Assembly (NCBI GenBank): GCA_000435675.1
Contig: FR895134.1
Coordinates: 2,576 to 26,619 of the forward strand
DNA: 24,044 nucleotides
DNA from: Eggerthella sp. CAG:298
Lineage (GTDB): Bacteria > Actinomycetota > Coriobacteriia > Coriobacteriales > Eggerthellaceae
Direction: 5' to 3'
The position numbers and the translations under genes were made by a program. This document shows, piece after piece, positions 7,525 to 14,317 of this stretch. How positions within the stretch are numbered: position 1 is the stretch's first letter; the number at the start of each line of letters is the position of its first letter. Below the pieces are notes generated by a model, which was not told where the DNA came from, did not search any database, and saw only the letters and a program-made list of their open reading frames with translations.

Positions 7525-7905
7525 ATGACCGTTGTCGGAAAATGCGTCCATCGCTGTACGCATGTGCTCGATCTGGAAAAGACACTTGCATTCTACGAGA
7601 AAGCGCTCGGTATAACTGAAACGCGCAGAAAAGAGCCTGAAGATGGTTCATGGATCATCGTTTTTGCGTCTAACGAGAAAAGCCCGTTTGAGTTGGAGTT
7701 TACTTGGAACAAGGGCGTAACCGAACCCTACAACAATGGCGGCAAGGACACCCACATCGCCTTCCGCGTGCCCGACATGGAAGAAGCTCGCAAGCTCCAC
7801 GACGAAATGGGGTGCGTGGTGCACGATAACCCCGCCATGGGCCTCTACTTCATCGAGGATCCTGACGGCTGCTGGATCGAGATTCTGCCAGAGAAAGAGT
7901 CGTAA
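7525..7905 (+). CDS. gloA: Lactoylglutathione lyase-like glyoxalase (VOC family)
   Basis: A 126-residue vicinal-oxygen-chelate protein. By comparison with Escherichia coli GloA the four metal ligands are present: H9 (CVHRCTHVLDL), E58 (ELEFTW), H77 (DTHIAF) and E119 (GCWIEI). Glyoxalase I converts the methylglyoxal-thiol adduct to the lactoyl thioester, detoxifying methylglyoxal. Since many actinobacteria lack glutathione, the thiol used is uncertain. The start is ATG 7525 after GAAAGGGGACACT; the frame continues upstream to 7498 without support. It ends in a clean terminator at 7948-7977. Close spacing to the HIT gene suggests read-through or a shared operon. Confidence 0.88.
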   Translation: MTVVGKCVHRCTHVLDLEKTLAFYEKALGITETRRKEPEDGSWIIVFASNEKSPFELEFTWNKGVTEPYNNGGKDTHIAFRVPDMEEARKLHDEMGCVVHDNPAMGLYFIEDPDGCWIEILPEKES

Positions 7906-7947
7906 GTGTTTTGGCTGCGATTCTTACAGCACATAGCGAATTGGTAG

Positions 7948-7977
7948 AACTGCCGCTCGGAATAGGGCGGCAGTTTT
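7948..7977 (+). terminator. Rho-independent terminator after the glyoxalase gene
   Basis: AACTGCCGC (7948-7956) and GCGGCAGTT (7967-7975) form a 9-base GC-rich stem with a 10-base loop, running into TTTTGATTT. Confidence 0.8.
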
Positions 7978-8154
7978 GATTTGTGTGCATCTCGTTACAG
8001 AACGGTAAACAGAAAGCCGCGAAAAACAAACAGTCACTTCGTCCCACGCATGTGCAACACAGGCGAGCGTAGTATCGACCTCAGACTACACACACTTCCA
8101 GCAATAATGCTGCCAAACGCTTAAGTGCGCACAACGTGAAAGAAAGTGATACTC

Positions 8155-8505
8155 ATGGCTGCCCAAATAGTGGACGCACAATTCGTTAGATCACATATCG
8201 GAAAGCTTCCCATCATCGATGTTAGGCCTGCGGAACTCTACGATGAAGGCCACATCCCCACGGCTATAAACGTATGTGTCGCGGATTTCGATCGTTACGG
8301 TGCCGAAGAGGCCGACGAATTCTCAAAGGAATGTCGCCGCCACGCCTTCACCGAAGAATGTCCCATCATCGTGTATTGTCAGGTCGGCCGCCATGCCAAA
8401 CAGGCGTGCGATCTGCTCGAAGCCGAAGGTTACCAGCATCTCTACCTTTATTTGGGCAGCTTCGACGATTGGGCGAGCGATCCAGAAAACCCCATCGAGA
8501 AATAG
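8155..8505 (+). CDS. Single-domain rhodanese-like sulfurtransferase
   Basis: A 116-residue rhodanese domain. D22-V-R24 in PIIDVRPAELYDEGHIPTA is the conserved entry motif, and C75 in YCQVGRHAKQAC heads the six-residue active-site loop that carries the persulfide, followed by the usual LLEAEGYQHLYLYLGSFDDW ending. Such proteins (GlpE/PspE type) move sulfur from thiosulfate or other donors to thiophilic acceptors. There is no signal peptide, so it is cytoplasmic. The start is ATG 8155 (MAAQIVDAQF) with GAAAGAAAG upstream; GTG 8146 in the same frame is a less likely alternative. It stands alone, about 250 bases from the genes on its left. Confidence 0.88.
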   Translation: MAAQIVDAQFVRSHIGKLPIIDVRPAELYDEGHIPTAINVCVADFDRYGAEEADEFSKECRRHAFTEECPIIVYCQVGRHAKQACDLLEAEGYQHLYLYLGSFDDWASDPENPIEK

Positions 8506-8583
8506 GTTGCCTCTATATTTCTGTTTCACCTGCGAGAGGGGAGTGCTTTCGCTACAATAGATGAAACGGAAAGGACTGAAACG

Positions 8584-10221
8584 GTGAGCACAGCGCAACC
8601 GCCACATCATGAAGAAGACTCTCTTCAAGCGCCTCATGCCGATAGTCAGCAAGCTGACTTGATCAGGTCGCGCGATCGGGTGTCGGGCGAAAAGAAAGCT
8701 TGGGCTAAAAAGGCGCGCCGCCGTCATTCTGTTACTACTGCAAAATTCACAAGCCACGATACGGGCAAAGCGGATACAACTAGCGTTACTCAAACGCTTG
8801 AAGTTGAAACGCATGATGTTCAGTTAGACCTTCTTGCCGATAAGCAGACAGAAGAGGTACTCGACGCACTAACGAGCGAAGAGGCTGCAGCTGACAATAC
8901 CGCACCTGAAGAAGAGATCGTTGAAGAGCTTGAGGTTGTTGAAGAGCAACCAGAAGAGGATTCCAATGAAGAGGCCGATCAAGAGTTGGTCGACAGGGGA
9001 GAGGAACCTGAAAGCGATACCGCTGAAGAGGACGTTGAAGATCTTGGCGAGTATGTTGATGAACTCTCGCAAGAACTCGATGCTATCGAAGGATCCGAGG
9101 TTGTTGAAGAAGAGCCTGAAAACGAGCCTCCTGCTGAGCCTCTGCTTGTAGACGATTCTCCCGAAAACGAACAGGCAGGAGAGATTGTCGAAGAGCTCGA
9201 GATCAAGCGCGAACGCATCTCGCATAGACAAGCCGATTTGCAAGCGCGATCATGGGATGCGCCTTTCAAGCACGAAGCGCCTACGCGTCAAAAACCGACG
9301 AAGCGCGTGAAGCCCACACCAGTTTCCGCGCCAGCCCCTGCACCCGAGCCTGTCGAGCGCCCAAGGCCGACTAAGCGCGAAAAACCCAAGCCCGCGCTTG
9401 AACCCAAGCCCGCGCCCACTTCTGCGCCTGCAGCTGCCGCGCGTCCGAAACCAACGAAGCGTAAGAAACCCGCGCCTCGCTATCGCTACATCAAGAGCCT
9501 GTCGCTCGAGCAGGCTTTCCGTAACTTGCTGCGTCTTGATGCTGGTGAGGCCTGGCGTGCAACGCGCATCCCGCTCGTGGCATTCTTCTTGTGCTTTGCG
9601 CTGCTCGCGCTTGCCGTCGTCGATCAGGCGCCGGCAATCGATTCGTTCAACGCCACGATCAACGCGCTCGTCCAAGGCGCACGTGGTGCACTCGATAGCT
9701 TCTTCGTTACTATCACCATGTTGGGCGATCTGCTGCCTATGACGGCGCTTTGTCTGGTCGTATGCGCCATACTCGCCATCGCGCGAAAGTGGGACAGCCT
9801 TGCCTTTTTCGCCACGAATGTCCTCCTGGCTGTAGTGTGCGTGCAAGCGCTGAAGTTTATCTTCGCCGTTCCGCGTCCTGGTGCCGAAACGCTCGTGCCT
9901 ATCCCTGGGTCGTTCTCGTTCCCTTCGGCGCACAGCTTTTGTTCGCTCATCGTGTTTGGCATGATTGGCCTGCTCATCTTCCGCGCGCTTAACCGCAAGG
10001 GGGTTCCCTACAACGTGGCCATCGTGCCCGGCATCATCCTCGTTATTTTCGCGATACTCATTGGCATTTCGCGCATCTACGTGGGCGTTCATTGGCCCAG
10101 TGACGTTCTTGGCGGCTGGCTCCTTGCAGGCATGTGGCTGCCTTTCGCAAGCGCGCTTTATACGGTTGGCGCGCGCAAAGTGGTGTTATCAAAAGCGGCC
10201 GAAGAGCAGCCCGAACAATAA
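8584..10221 (+). CDS. PAP2-family phosphatase with a long acidic and proline-rich N-terminal region
   Basis: A 545-residue protein. Residues 1-300 are low complexity: a Glu/Asp-rich stretch (about 75-220, for example EEEIVEELEVVEEQPEEDS), then a Lys/Pro-rich stretch with repeated RPKPTKRKKPAP-like units. From about 318 follows a six-helix membrane PAP2 domain with all three phosphatase motifs: KX6RP (K424, R431, P432), PSAH (H450, with Ala where Gly is usual) and SRX5HX3D (H503, D507). PAP2 enzymes dephosphorylate lipid phosphates such as phosphatidate or undecaprenyl pyrophosphate at the membrane. The start is GTG 8584 after GGAAAGGAC. The charged N-terminal region should be cytoplasmic; its length is unusual for the family. 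Length and composition resemble a flexible arm that could bind ribosomes, nucleic acid or a partner, which is speculation. Confidence 0.9.
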   Translation: MSTAQPPHHEEDSLQAPHADSQQADLIRSRDRVSGEKKAWAKKARRRHSVTTAKFTSHDTGKADTTSVTQTLEVETHDVQLDLLADKQTEEVLDALTSEEAAADNTAPEEEIVEELEVVEEQPEEDSNEEADQELVDRGEEPESDTAEEDVEDLGEYVDELSQELDAIEGSEVVEEEPENEPPAEPLLVDDSPENEQAGEIVEELEIKRERISHRQADLQARSWDAPFKHEAPTRQKPTKRVKPTPVSAPAPAPEPVERPRPTKREKPKPALEPKPAPTSAPAAAARPKPTKRKKPAPRYRYIKSLSLEQAFRNLLRLDAGEAWRATRIPLVAFFLCFALLALAVVDQAPAIDSFNATINALVQGARGALDSFFVTITMLGDLLPMTALCLVVCAILAIARKWDSLAFFATNVLLAVVCVQALKFIFAVPRPGAETLVPIPGSFSFPSAHSFCSLIVFGMIGLLIFRALNRKGVPYNVAIVPGIILVIFAILIGISRIYVGVHWPSDVLGGWLLAGMWLPFASALYTVGARKVVLSKAAEEQPEQ

Positions 10222-10392
10222 CAAGCGAAGTTGTCTCTCCGGAATATATCAGCGGGGTTTCACGACAGAAACAAAATAGATGCCTCTGCACGCGCTGCGA
10301 ACGTCCTTGCTATGCTCGAAGGGTGAATTGAACAAACGGATGAAAAAGGCGCAAATTCCCTGCGTCAAAACGAACGAGCAAGGGTGGGGATC

Positions 10393-10863
10393 ATGAAGTT
10401 CATCAGTGAATTCAAAGAGTTCATCAGCCGCGGAAGCGTGATGGACATGGCGGTCGGCATCATCATCGGCGCAGCATTTACGGCTATCGTCACGTCGTTC
10501 GTCAGTGACATTGTCCAGCCCTTCATCGTGCTCATTACGGGTGGCGGCACGGGCGTATCTGGCTTGGTCATCCCAGTGGCGGGCACGCCAAATGGCATCG
10601 ACTTCGGCGCTTTCATCAGTGCGATCATCAACTTCCTTATCATCGCGCTGGTGGTGTTCCTGCTCATCAAAGGCATCAACAAGCTACATAATGCAGGCGG
10701 CGCCATCGCGAAGAAGGTCAACAAGCGCGGCGAAGAGGTCATCACCAAAGAGCCTATGTGTCCCTTCTGCCTCGAAGAGGTGAACGAGGGCGCAACGCGT
10801 TGTCCCCATTGCGCAGCGGAATTGCCCGAACCCGCAAAGGTCACCGAAGAAGTTGTAGGGTAG
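10393..10863 (+). CDS. mscL: Large-conductance mechanosensitive channel MscL with a C-terminal zinc ribbon
   Basis: A 156-residue MscL. The N-terminus MKFISEFKEFISRGSVMDMA leads into TM1 (VGIIIGAAFTAIVTSFVSDI), a glycine-rich periplasmic loop, and TM2 (FISAIINFLIIALVVFLLIK), all standard for the pentameric channel that opens during hypo-osmotic shock. After the usual cytoplasmic segment (KKVNKRGEEV) there is an extra ribbon with C123, C126, C137 and C140 (CPFC and CPHC), suited to bind zinc or iron. The start is ATG 10393 after AAGGGTGGGG; the GTG nine bases upstream is less likely. The channel identity is secure; the zinc ribbon is a real addition, recorded in some actinobacterial and firmicute MscL proteins. 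Confidence 0.93.
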   Translation: MKFISEFKEFISRGSVMDMAVGIIIGAAFTAIVTSFVSDIVQPFIVLITGGGTGVSGLVIPVAGTPNGIDFGAFISAIINFLIIALVVFLLIKGINKLHNAGGAIAKKVNKRGEEVITKEPMCPFCLEEVNEGATRCPHCAAELPEPAKVTEEVVG

Positions 10864-10880
10864 CGAAGCGGGTCGCCCTT

Positions 10881-10910
10881 GTGCCTTACCCTCTCCACTG
10901 GTGCAGATAA
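10881..10910 (-). repeat. Dispersed GGAGAGGG repeat, copy 1
   Basis: Read on the minus strand this gives TTATCTGCACCAGTGGAGAG followed by GGTAAGGCAC. It matches the copies at 12962-12991, 13101-13130 and 23981-24010. It lies just after mscL. Confidence 0.65.
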
Positions 10911-11290
10911 GCGAACAGCGAAAGCGGGTAATAACAAGTGCCCCATAGGCGTGCTGCTTGCCCGGCAAGACCCTCGAAAATGCTGCTCGATCAAATGTGG
11001 TGGTCGTGTGAGTGCGCCCCCGTTCACAGGGCAAAACCAACCGTTCCATTTCATCGAGCATGCTTGTACGTTCACCTCGCACGCCCCACAACATCTTGCG
11101 CTTTCTGGGTAATACGCGCGCGAATGCGATCGAGTTGTGGAGTTCCTGCAAAGATAGCGTGAAGATTGCGCGTAATTCGCGCGCACAAAACGTGAAGAAA
11201 AAACGCCTTTTCTTGCGCCATCAACGCAAGACTCGTAGGCTTTACTACGCAGGCGTCGCCCTGATAGCAAATCGAATAGTTTAGCAGCTA

Positions 11291-11318
11291 CGCGATGGTA
11301 GAGATACCATCGCGTTTT
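11291..11318 (+). terminator. Hairpin with T run upstream of the NlpC/P60 leader
   Basis: CGCGATGGTA (11291-11300) and TACCATCGCG (11305-11314) form a perfect 10-base stem with loop GAGA, followed by TTTTGATG. It could end transcription from mscL, or act as an attenuator for the NlpC gene downstream. Confidence 0.65.
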
Positions 11319-11556
11319 GATGTAATCATCCTGTTACGAAACACACCACACAACCGAACCATTTCGTAGCGAGTTGCTTAAGCTCTCTCTTTTTGCGTGT
11401 ATCGTCCGAGCGGTCTTCTTGGACGCAGCGCCTGTACCTGTGGAGGTGGCCTCCGGTGCGAAGTGCACGAGCAAATGCGCAGCGCGCCAGCACCATCGCA
11501 GCCAACTGAATCGTTCGCAAGACCCGCTTGCCGCGAACCCGTTAAAAGGATGTTAT

Positions 11557-12120
11557 TTGCTAGTACAAAAGTTGCGCGCAACCGCACTGCCGACCCTGCT
11601 CGGTCTTGCAGTCGCCCTGTTGATCATGATGCCTTCTGTCGCTTTCGCAGACAACGAAGCATCAACCACTGAATCAAGCACGGAAGTTTCTGAATTCCAC
11701 GCAGCAGTTCAGCCGGAAATCTCCAACGCGATCCTCGATGCGAGCTCATCGCTCGTTCAGCAAGCGAAGGTTTCCAATCTTCTTGACACGGCACTTTCGC
11801 TCGAAGGGAGCCCCTATTCCTACGGCGGCACCACTCCTCGCGGATTCGACTGCTCTGGATTCACCCGCTATTGCTTCGATAAGGCGCTCGGAATGGAACT
11901 CCCGCGCACCGCTGCCGGCCAGGCAGCTCTTGGTGAATCGGTTTCGATGGATGAATTGCAGCCCGGCGACTTGCTCTTTTGGGGTTCCGGATCGGGTGTG
12001 TATCATGTAGGTATCTATGTTGAAGATGGCACCTATATTCATGCAGCCGGAAGCGGCAAGGGCGTGCGTGTCCAGTCGATGGAATACTTCCATCCTTCGT
12101 TCGCAAAGCGCGTTTGCTAA
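11557..12120 (+). CDS. Exported NlpC/P60 peptidoglycan endopeptidase
   Basis: A 187-residue secreted cell-wall hydrolase. Starting at TTG 11557, the protein opens with a signal peptide (LVQKLRATALPTLLGLAVAL, cleavage likely after SVAFA), a short Ser/Thr/Glu linker, and an NlpC/P60 domain from about residue 75. The catalytic triad is C99 in FDCSGFTRY, H150 in VYHVGIYV and H162 in YIHAAGSG. These enzymes cut the D-gamma-glutamyl to diamino acid bond of stem peptides. The TTG is chosen because AAAAGGA lies exactly six bases upstream and because it places the signal peptide at the N-terminus. The frame is open back to 11374, but that extension is cysteine- and arginine-rich and would bury the signal. 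No cell-wall binding domain is present. The gene is convergent with rubrerythrin, sharing a terminator. Confidence 0.88.
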   Translation: MLVQKLRATALPTLLGLAVALLIMMPSVAFADNEASTTESSTEVSEFHAAVQPEISNAILDASSSLVQQAKVSNLLDTALSLEGSPYSYGGTTPRGFDCSGFTRYCFDKALGMELPRTAAGQAALGESVSMDELQPGDLLFWGSGSGVYHVGIYVEDGTYIHAAGSGKGVRVQSMEYFHPSFAKRVC

Positions 12121-12150
12121 GTAATCGCACAGCGTTCGATCAATACAAAG

Positions 12151-12195
12151 AAAGACCCTGGTAATGGATGTATTCCAAACCAGGGTCTTTTTATT
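12151..12195. terminator. Bidirectional terminator between the NlpC/P60 gene and rubrerythrin
   Basis: AAAGACCCTGGT (12151-12162) pairs with ACCAGGGTCTTT (12179-12190) around a 16-base loop, followed by TTTATTT on the plus strand and by CTTTGTATTG on the minus strand. It serves the two convergent genes. Confidence 0.85.
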
Positions 12196-12217
12196 TGCGT
12201 GTCTTGAGCTGAATTGT

Positions 12218-12757
12218 CTAGTAGTTCGTGGCGCGGATCTCGAAGTGGCTCTGCGGATGTGCACACACCGGGCATTTCTTGGGCGCTTCCTTGCCAATAT
12301 GCAAGTGCCCGCAAACGGTGCAATACCAAACCTGCGCCTCTTCACGACGGAACACTTCGTCGTTCTTGATGCGCTCAGTCAGCACGTTGTAGCGCTCTTC
12401 GTGCGTTGCTTCGATGGCCGCTAAGTTGTCGAAGAATTCGCCTAGCTCGTCGAAGCCTTCTTCGCGTGCCACTTTCGCGAACGCAGGATACTGATCGTCG
12501 GCTTCGAAATGCTCGGAGCCAGCCGCGGCCTTCAGTCCGTCGAGCACGTGCGGTATCTCGCCATCATGCAAGCGCTTGAACAGCAGCTTCGCATGAGCCA
12601 GTTCATTGCCAGCAGTCTCATTGAAGATATCGGAGATCTGCACATAACCATCTTTGCGCGCCTGCTGCCCAAAGAAGGTGTACGTTACATAAGCTAACGC
12701 CTCGGCGTTCAGCGCGGTTTCCATATTCTTCCAGGATTGTGAATCTTTGAGTTCCAT
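12218..12757 (-). CDS. rbr: Rubrerythrin
   Basis: A 179-residue rubrerythrin: a four-helix ferritin-like diiron domain followed by a rubredoxin-like domain. Probable iron ligands are E19 (NAEALAYVTY), E52 and H55 (NELAHAKLL), and E116 and H119 (IEATHEERY); the rubredoxin site has C146/C149 (YCTVCG) and C162/C165 (CPVCAH). Rubrerythrin reduces hydrogen peroxide to water in anaerobes, using electrons from rubredoxin or NADH oxidoreductases. The start is the ATG at 12757, after GGAGGGGTTTTG on the minus strand; 16 further codons upstream in frame lie beyond this strong ribosome site and are rejected. A hairpin sits in the 5' untranslated region. Its presence supports an anaerobic or microaerophilic lifestyle. 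Confidence 0.95.
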   Translation of the reverse strand: MELKDSQSWKNMETALNAEALAYVTYTFFGQQARKDGYVQISDIFNETAGNELAHAKLLFKRLHDGEIPHVLDGLKAAAGSEHFEADDQYPAFAKVAREEGFDELGEFFDNLAAIEATHEERYNVLTERIKNDEVFRREEAQVWYCTVCGHLHIGKEAPKKCPVCAHPQSHFEIRATNY

Positions 12758-12775
12758 CAAAACCCCTCCCTCATC

Positions 12776-12813
12776 AAGGTGGCGAACGACTGAGTAGTTT
12801 GTCACCTTTTCTT
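12776..12813 (+). terminator. Hairpin in the rbr leader, with terminator form on the opposite strand
   Basis: The 33-base element 12776-12808 (AAGGTGGCGAACGACT, loop GAG, TAGTTTGTCACCTT) pairs fully on the plus strand if G-U pairs are allowed and is followed by TTCTT. On the minus strand, in the rbr mRNA, three of the pairs become A-C mismatches. It belongs to the GACAAACTAC family. Confidence 0.5.
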
Positions 12814-12827
12814 AGCGTGTTCCACTC

Positions 12828-12833
12828 ATTATA
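12828..12833 (-). promoter_or_regulatory. -10 box of rubrerythrin
   Basis: TATAAT on the minus strand (ATTATA as written), about 70 bases upstream of the rbr start. No good -35 is visible, the region before it being GC-rich. Confidence 0.4.
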
Positions 12834-12961
12834 GGAAGGGGGCAGCCCCGAACCTCAGCACTCGAGGGCTCTGTCAACAATCTGTTGAAGCGCGGTTGCG
12901 AGGATGACACAGCTTTCTCAAGCCGATAAGCAGCTGCGCCCAACGAGGATAGTCTTGTGCG

Positions 12962-13130
12962 TTATCTGCATCAGCGGAGAGGGTGAGGCAGCGAGGTGAC
13001 TCTTCGCCGACTAAATTCGATTTAATAAAACCCGAGCGAAGCAGCGACGCATGAGCGAAGCAGCATATGCTGGTTCGCGAACAGGGAAGCGGGGAATCTC
13101 GTGCCTCGCCCTCTCCGCTGATGCAAGTAA
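12962..13130. repeat. Inverted pair of the dispersed GGAGAGGG repeat, copies 2 and 3
   Basis: Copy 2 is 12962-12991 on the plus strand (TTATCTGCATCAGCGGAGAG then GGTGAGGCAG); copy 3 is 13101-13130 on the minus strand. They share CATCAGCGGAGAGGG exactly. As RNA this could fold into a long stem with a large loop. Confidence 0.65.
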
Positions 13131-13147
13131 CCCAGCTGGTTCACCGG

Positions 13148-14317
13148 CTATTTCAACTGCTGATGCAGCGTCGTGAGCAAAACAGTGAAATCGAGTGGCT
13201 TGGCAAAGTGCCCGTTCATGCCCGCTTCTTTGGTCTTGCGCACGTCGTCCACGAACGCATTAGCGGTCATGGCAAAGATCGGCAGTGCATCATAGTCCGT
13301 GTCCTCACGCGGCAGATCGCGAATCGCGCGCGTGGCATCGAGTCCGTTCATCACGGGCATTTGCATGTCCATGAACACACAATCGTAATAGCCCGGCTCG
13401 TGATCGCGCACCATTTCAAAGGCTTCCTGGCCATTCAGCGCGCGTTCAAGTTCAAAACCAGCTGCTTCCAAGAAAGCGGCTGCCACCTCAGCATTCAGAT
13501 CGTTGTCCTCTGCCAGCAACCCGCGCTTGCCGCTAAGATCGACCTCGCTCACATCGAGTTTTTCCTCAATATCTTTCTGTGCCGGCTCGGCCCCCAACAG
13601 CTCAACGAACAGCTGCTTCAAGCGCGACTTGAACAGCGGTTTGCTCACGAAGAAGCTCGCGCCTGCCTGGCGCGCTTCCTTCTCGATCTCGGTCCAATCG
13701 TAAGCCGAGATCACGATGATCGGCACGTCCCCGTTCGTTCTCTTGCGAATCTCGCGGATCGTTTGTACGCCATCCATGCCTGGCATGATCCAGTCGATGA
13801 TCACGGCGAAGAACTGCTCGCCTGCAGCCTCGGCATCCACGAGCCTGTCTACCGCTTCGCGCCCAGACAGCACATATTCCGGCTTCATGCCCAAATCCCT
13901 GAGCATGATATGCGTCGATTCGCATACTACTTCGTCGTCATCTACGATGAGCACGGGCAAGTCGATGAACTCCTCGTACACGCTCTCGTCCAGCTCGGCG
14001 ATCTTCAGGAACACTGTGGCGGTGAACGTGGAGCCTTTGCCCAGCTCACTCTCCACCTCGATATCGCCATTCATCATGCGTGCCGCCGAAAGCGCGATCG
14101 GCATGCCAAGCCCCGTGCCCTGCTGCTCCGCGACCTCCTTACGCTCAGCGCGCGAGAACGCGTCGAACACATGTGGCAGGTACTCTTTGCTCATGCCGAT
14201 GCCGTTGTCCTTTACGGTGAAGTCGTACTGCGCGATTTTCGCACTGCCAGCGTTCTTCTCTTCCAGTGTGATATCGATCGTGCCACCTTCAGGCGTGTAT
14301 TTGATCGCGTTGCTCAC
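13148..14317 (-). CDS. C-terminal part of a split hybrid sensor kinase: partial ATPase domain and two receiver domains
   Basis: A 389-residue frame starting at GTG 14317. It opens inside a histidine-kinase ATPase domain: SNAIKYTPEGG is the second half of the N box, followed by the D box DNGIGMS and the G box GTGLGM. The first strand and helix of the domain are absent. Then come two response-regulator receiver domains: one with VLIVDDDEV and a phospho-acceptor in IIDWIMPGMDG, and one with LLAEDNDLN, FMDMQMPVMNG and the switch lysine in HFAKPLD. The GTG overlaps the stop of the upstream half by four bases (GTGA), so re-initiation is possible. Most likely a broken gene rather than an independent protein, although the receivers themselves look intact. 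Confidence 0.8.
   Translation of the reverse strand: MSNAIKYTPEGGTIDITLEEKNAGSAKIAQYDFTVKDNGIGMSKEYLPHVFDAFSRAERKEVAEQQGTGLGMPIALSAARMMNGDIEVESELGKGSTFTATVFLKIAELDESVYEEFIDLPVLIVDDDEVVCESTHIMLRDLGMKPEYVLSGREAVDRLVDAEAAGEQFFAVIIDWIMPGMDGVQTIREIRKRTNGDVPIIVISAYDWTEIEKEARQAGASFFVSKPLFKSRLKQLFVELLGAEPAQKDIEEKLDVSEVDLSGKRGLLAEDNDLNAEVAAAFLEAAGFELERALNGQEAFEMVRDHEPGYYDCVFMDMQMPVMNGLDATRAIRDLPREDTDYDALPIFAMTANAFVDDVRKTKEAGMNGHFAKPLDFTVLLTTLHQQLK

Larger units (their letters stand above)
10864..11556. other. Non-coding stretch between mscL and the NlpC/P60 gene
   Basis: About 690 bases without a convincing gene. It holds one copy of the GGAGAGGG repeat (10881-10910, reverse orientation), small hairpins such as CTTGCG/CGCAAG near 11213-11231, a perfect hairpin at 11291-11314 and then a leader of about 240 bases before the NlpC gene. 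Open frames on both strands here are short, arginine-rich and unlike any family I recognise. Confidence 0.6.
12758..13147. other. Non-coding stretch between rbr and the split sensor kinase
   Basis: About 390 bases with no gene. It contains the rbr leader hairpin and -10 box (minus strand), and an inverted pair of the GGAGAGGG repeat at 12962-13130 enclosing about 110 bases with the twice-repeated word GAGCGAAGCAGC. Also present is TTGACA on the minus strand near 12872, without a -10 at the right distance. Confidence 0.6.

Noticed and set aside
9250..10092. 280-codon open frame on the minus strand
   Set aside because: Antisense of the PAP2 gene, mostly Arg/Glu/His low-complexity.
10365..11270. 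301-codon open frame on the minus strand over mscL and its downstream region
   Set aside because: It is antisense to mscL for half its length, and the rest covers the GGAGAGGG repeat; no domain visible.
11012..11284. 90-codon frame ending just before the hairpin at 11291
   Set aside because: Its position before a terminator-like hairpin is tempting, but there is no ribosome site, the composition is Arg/Ser-rich and nothing resembles a known protein.
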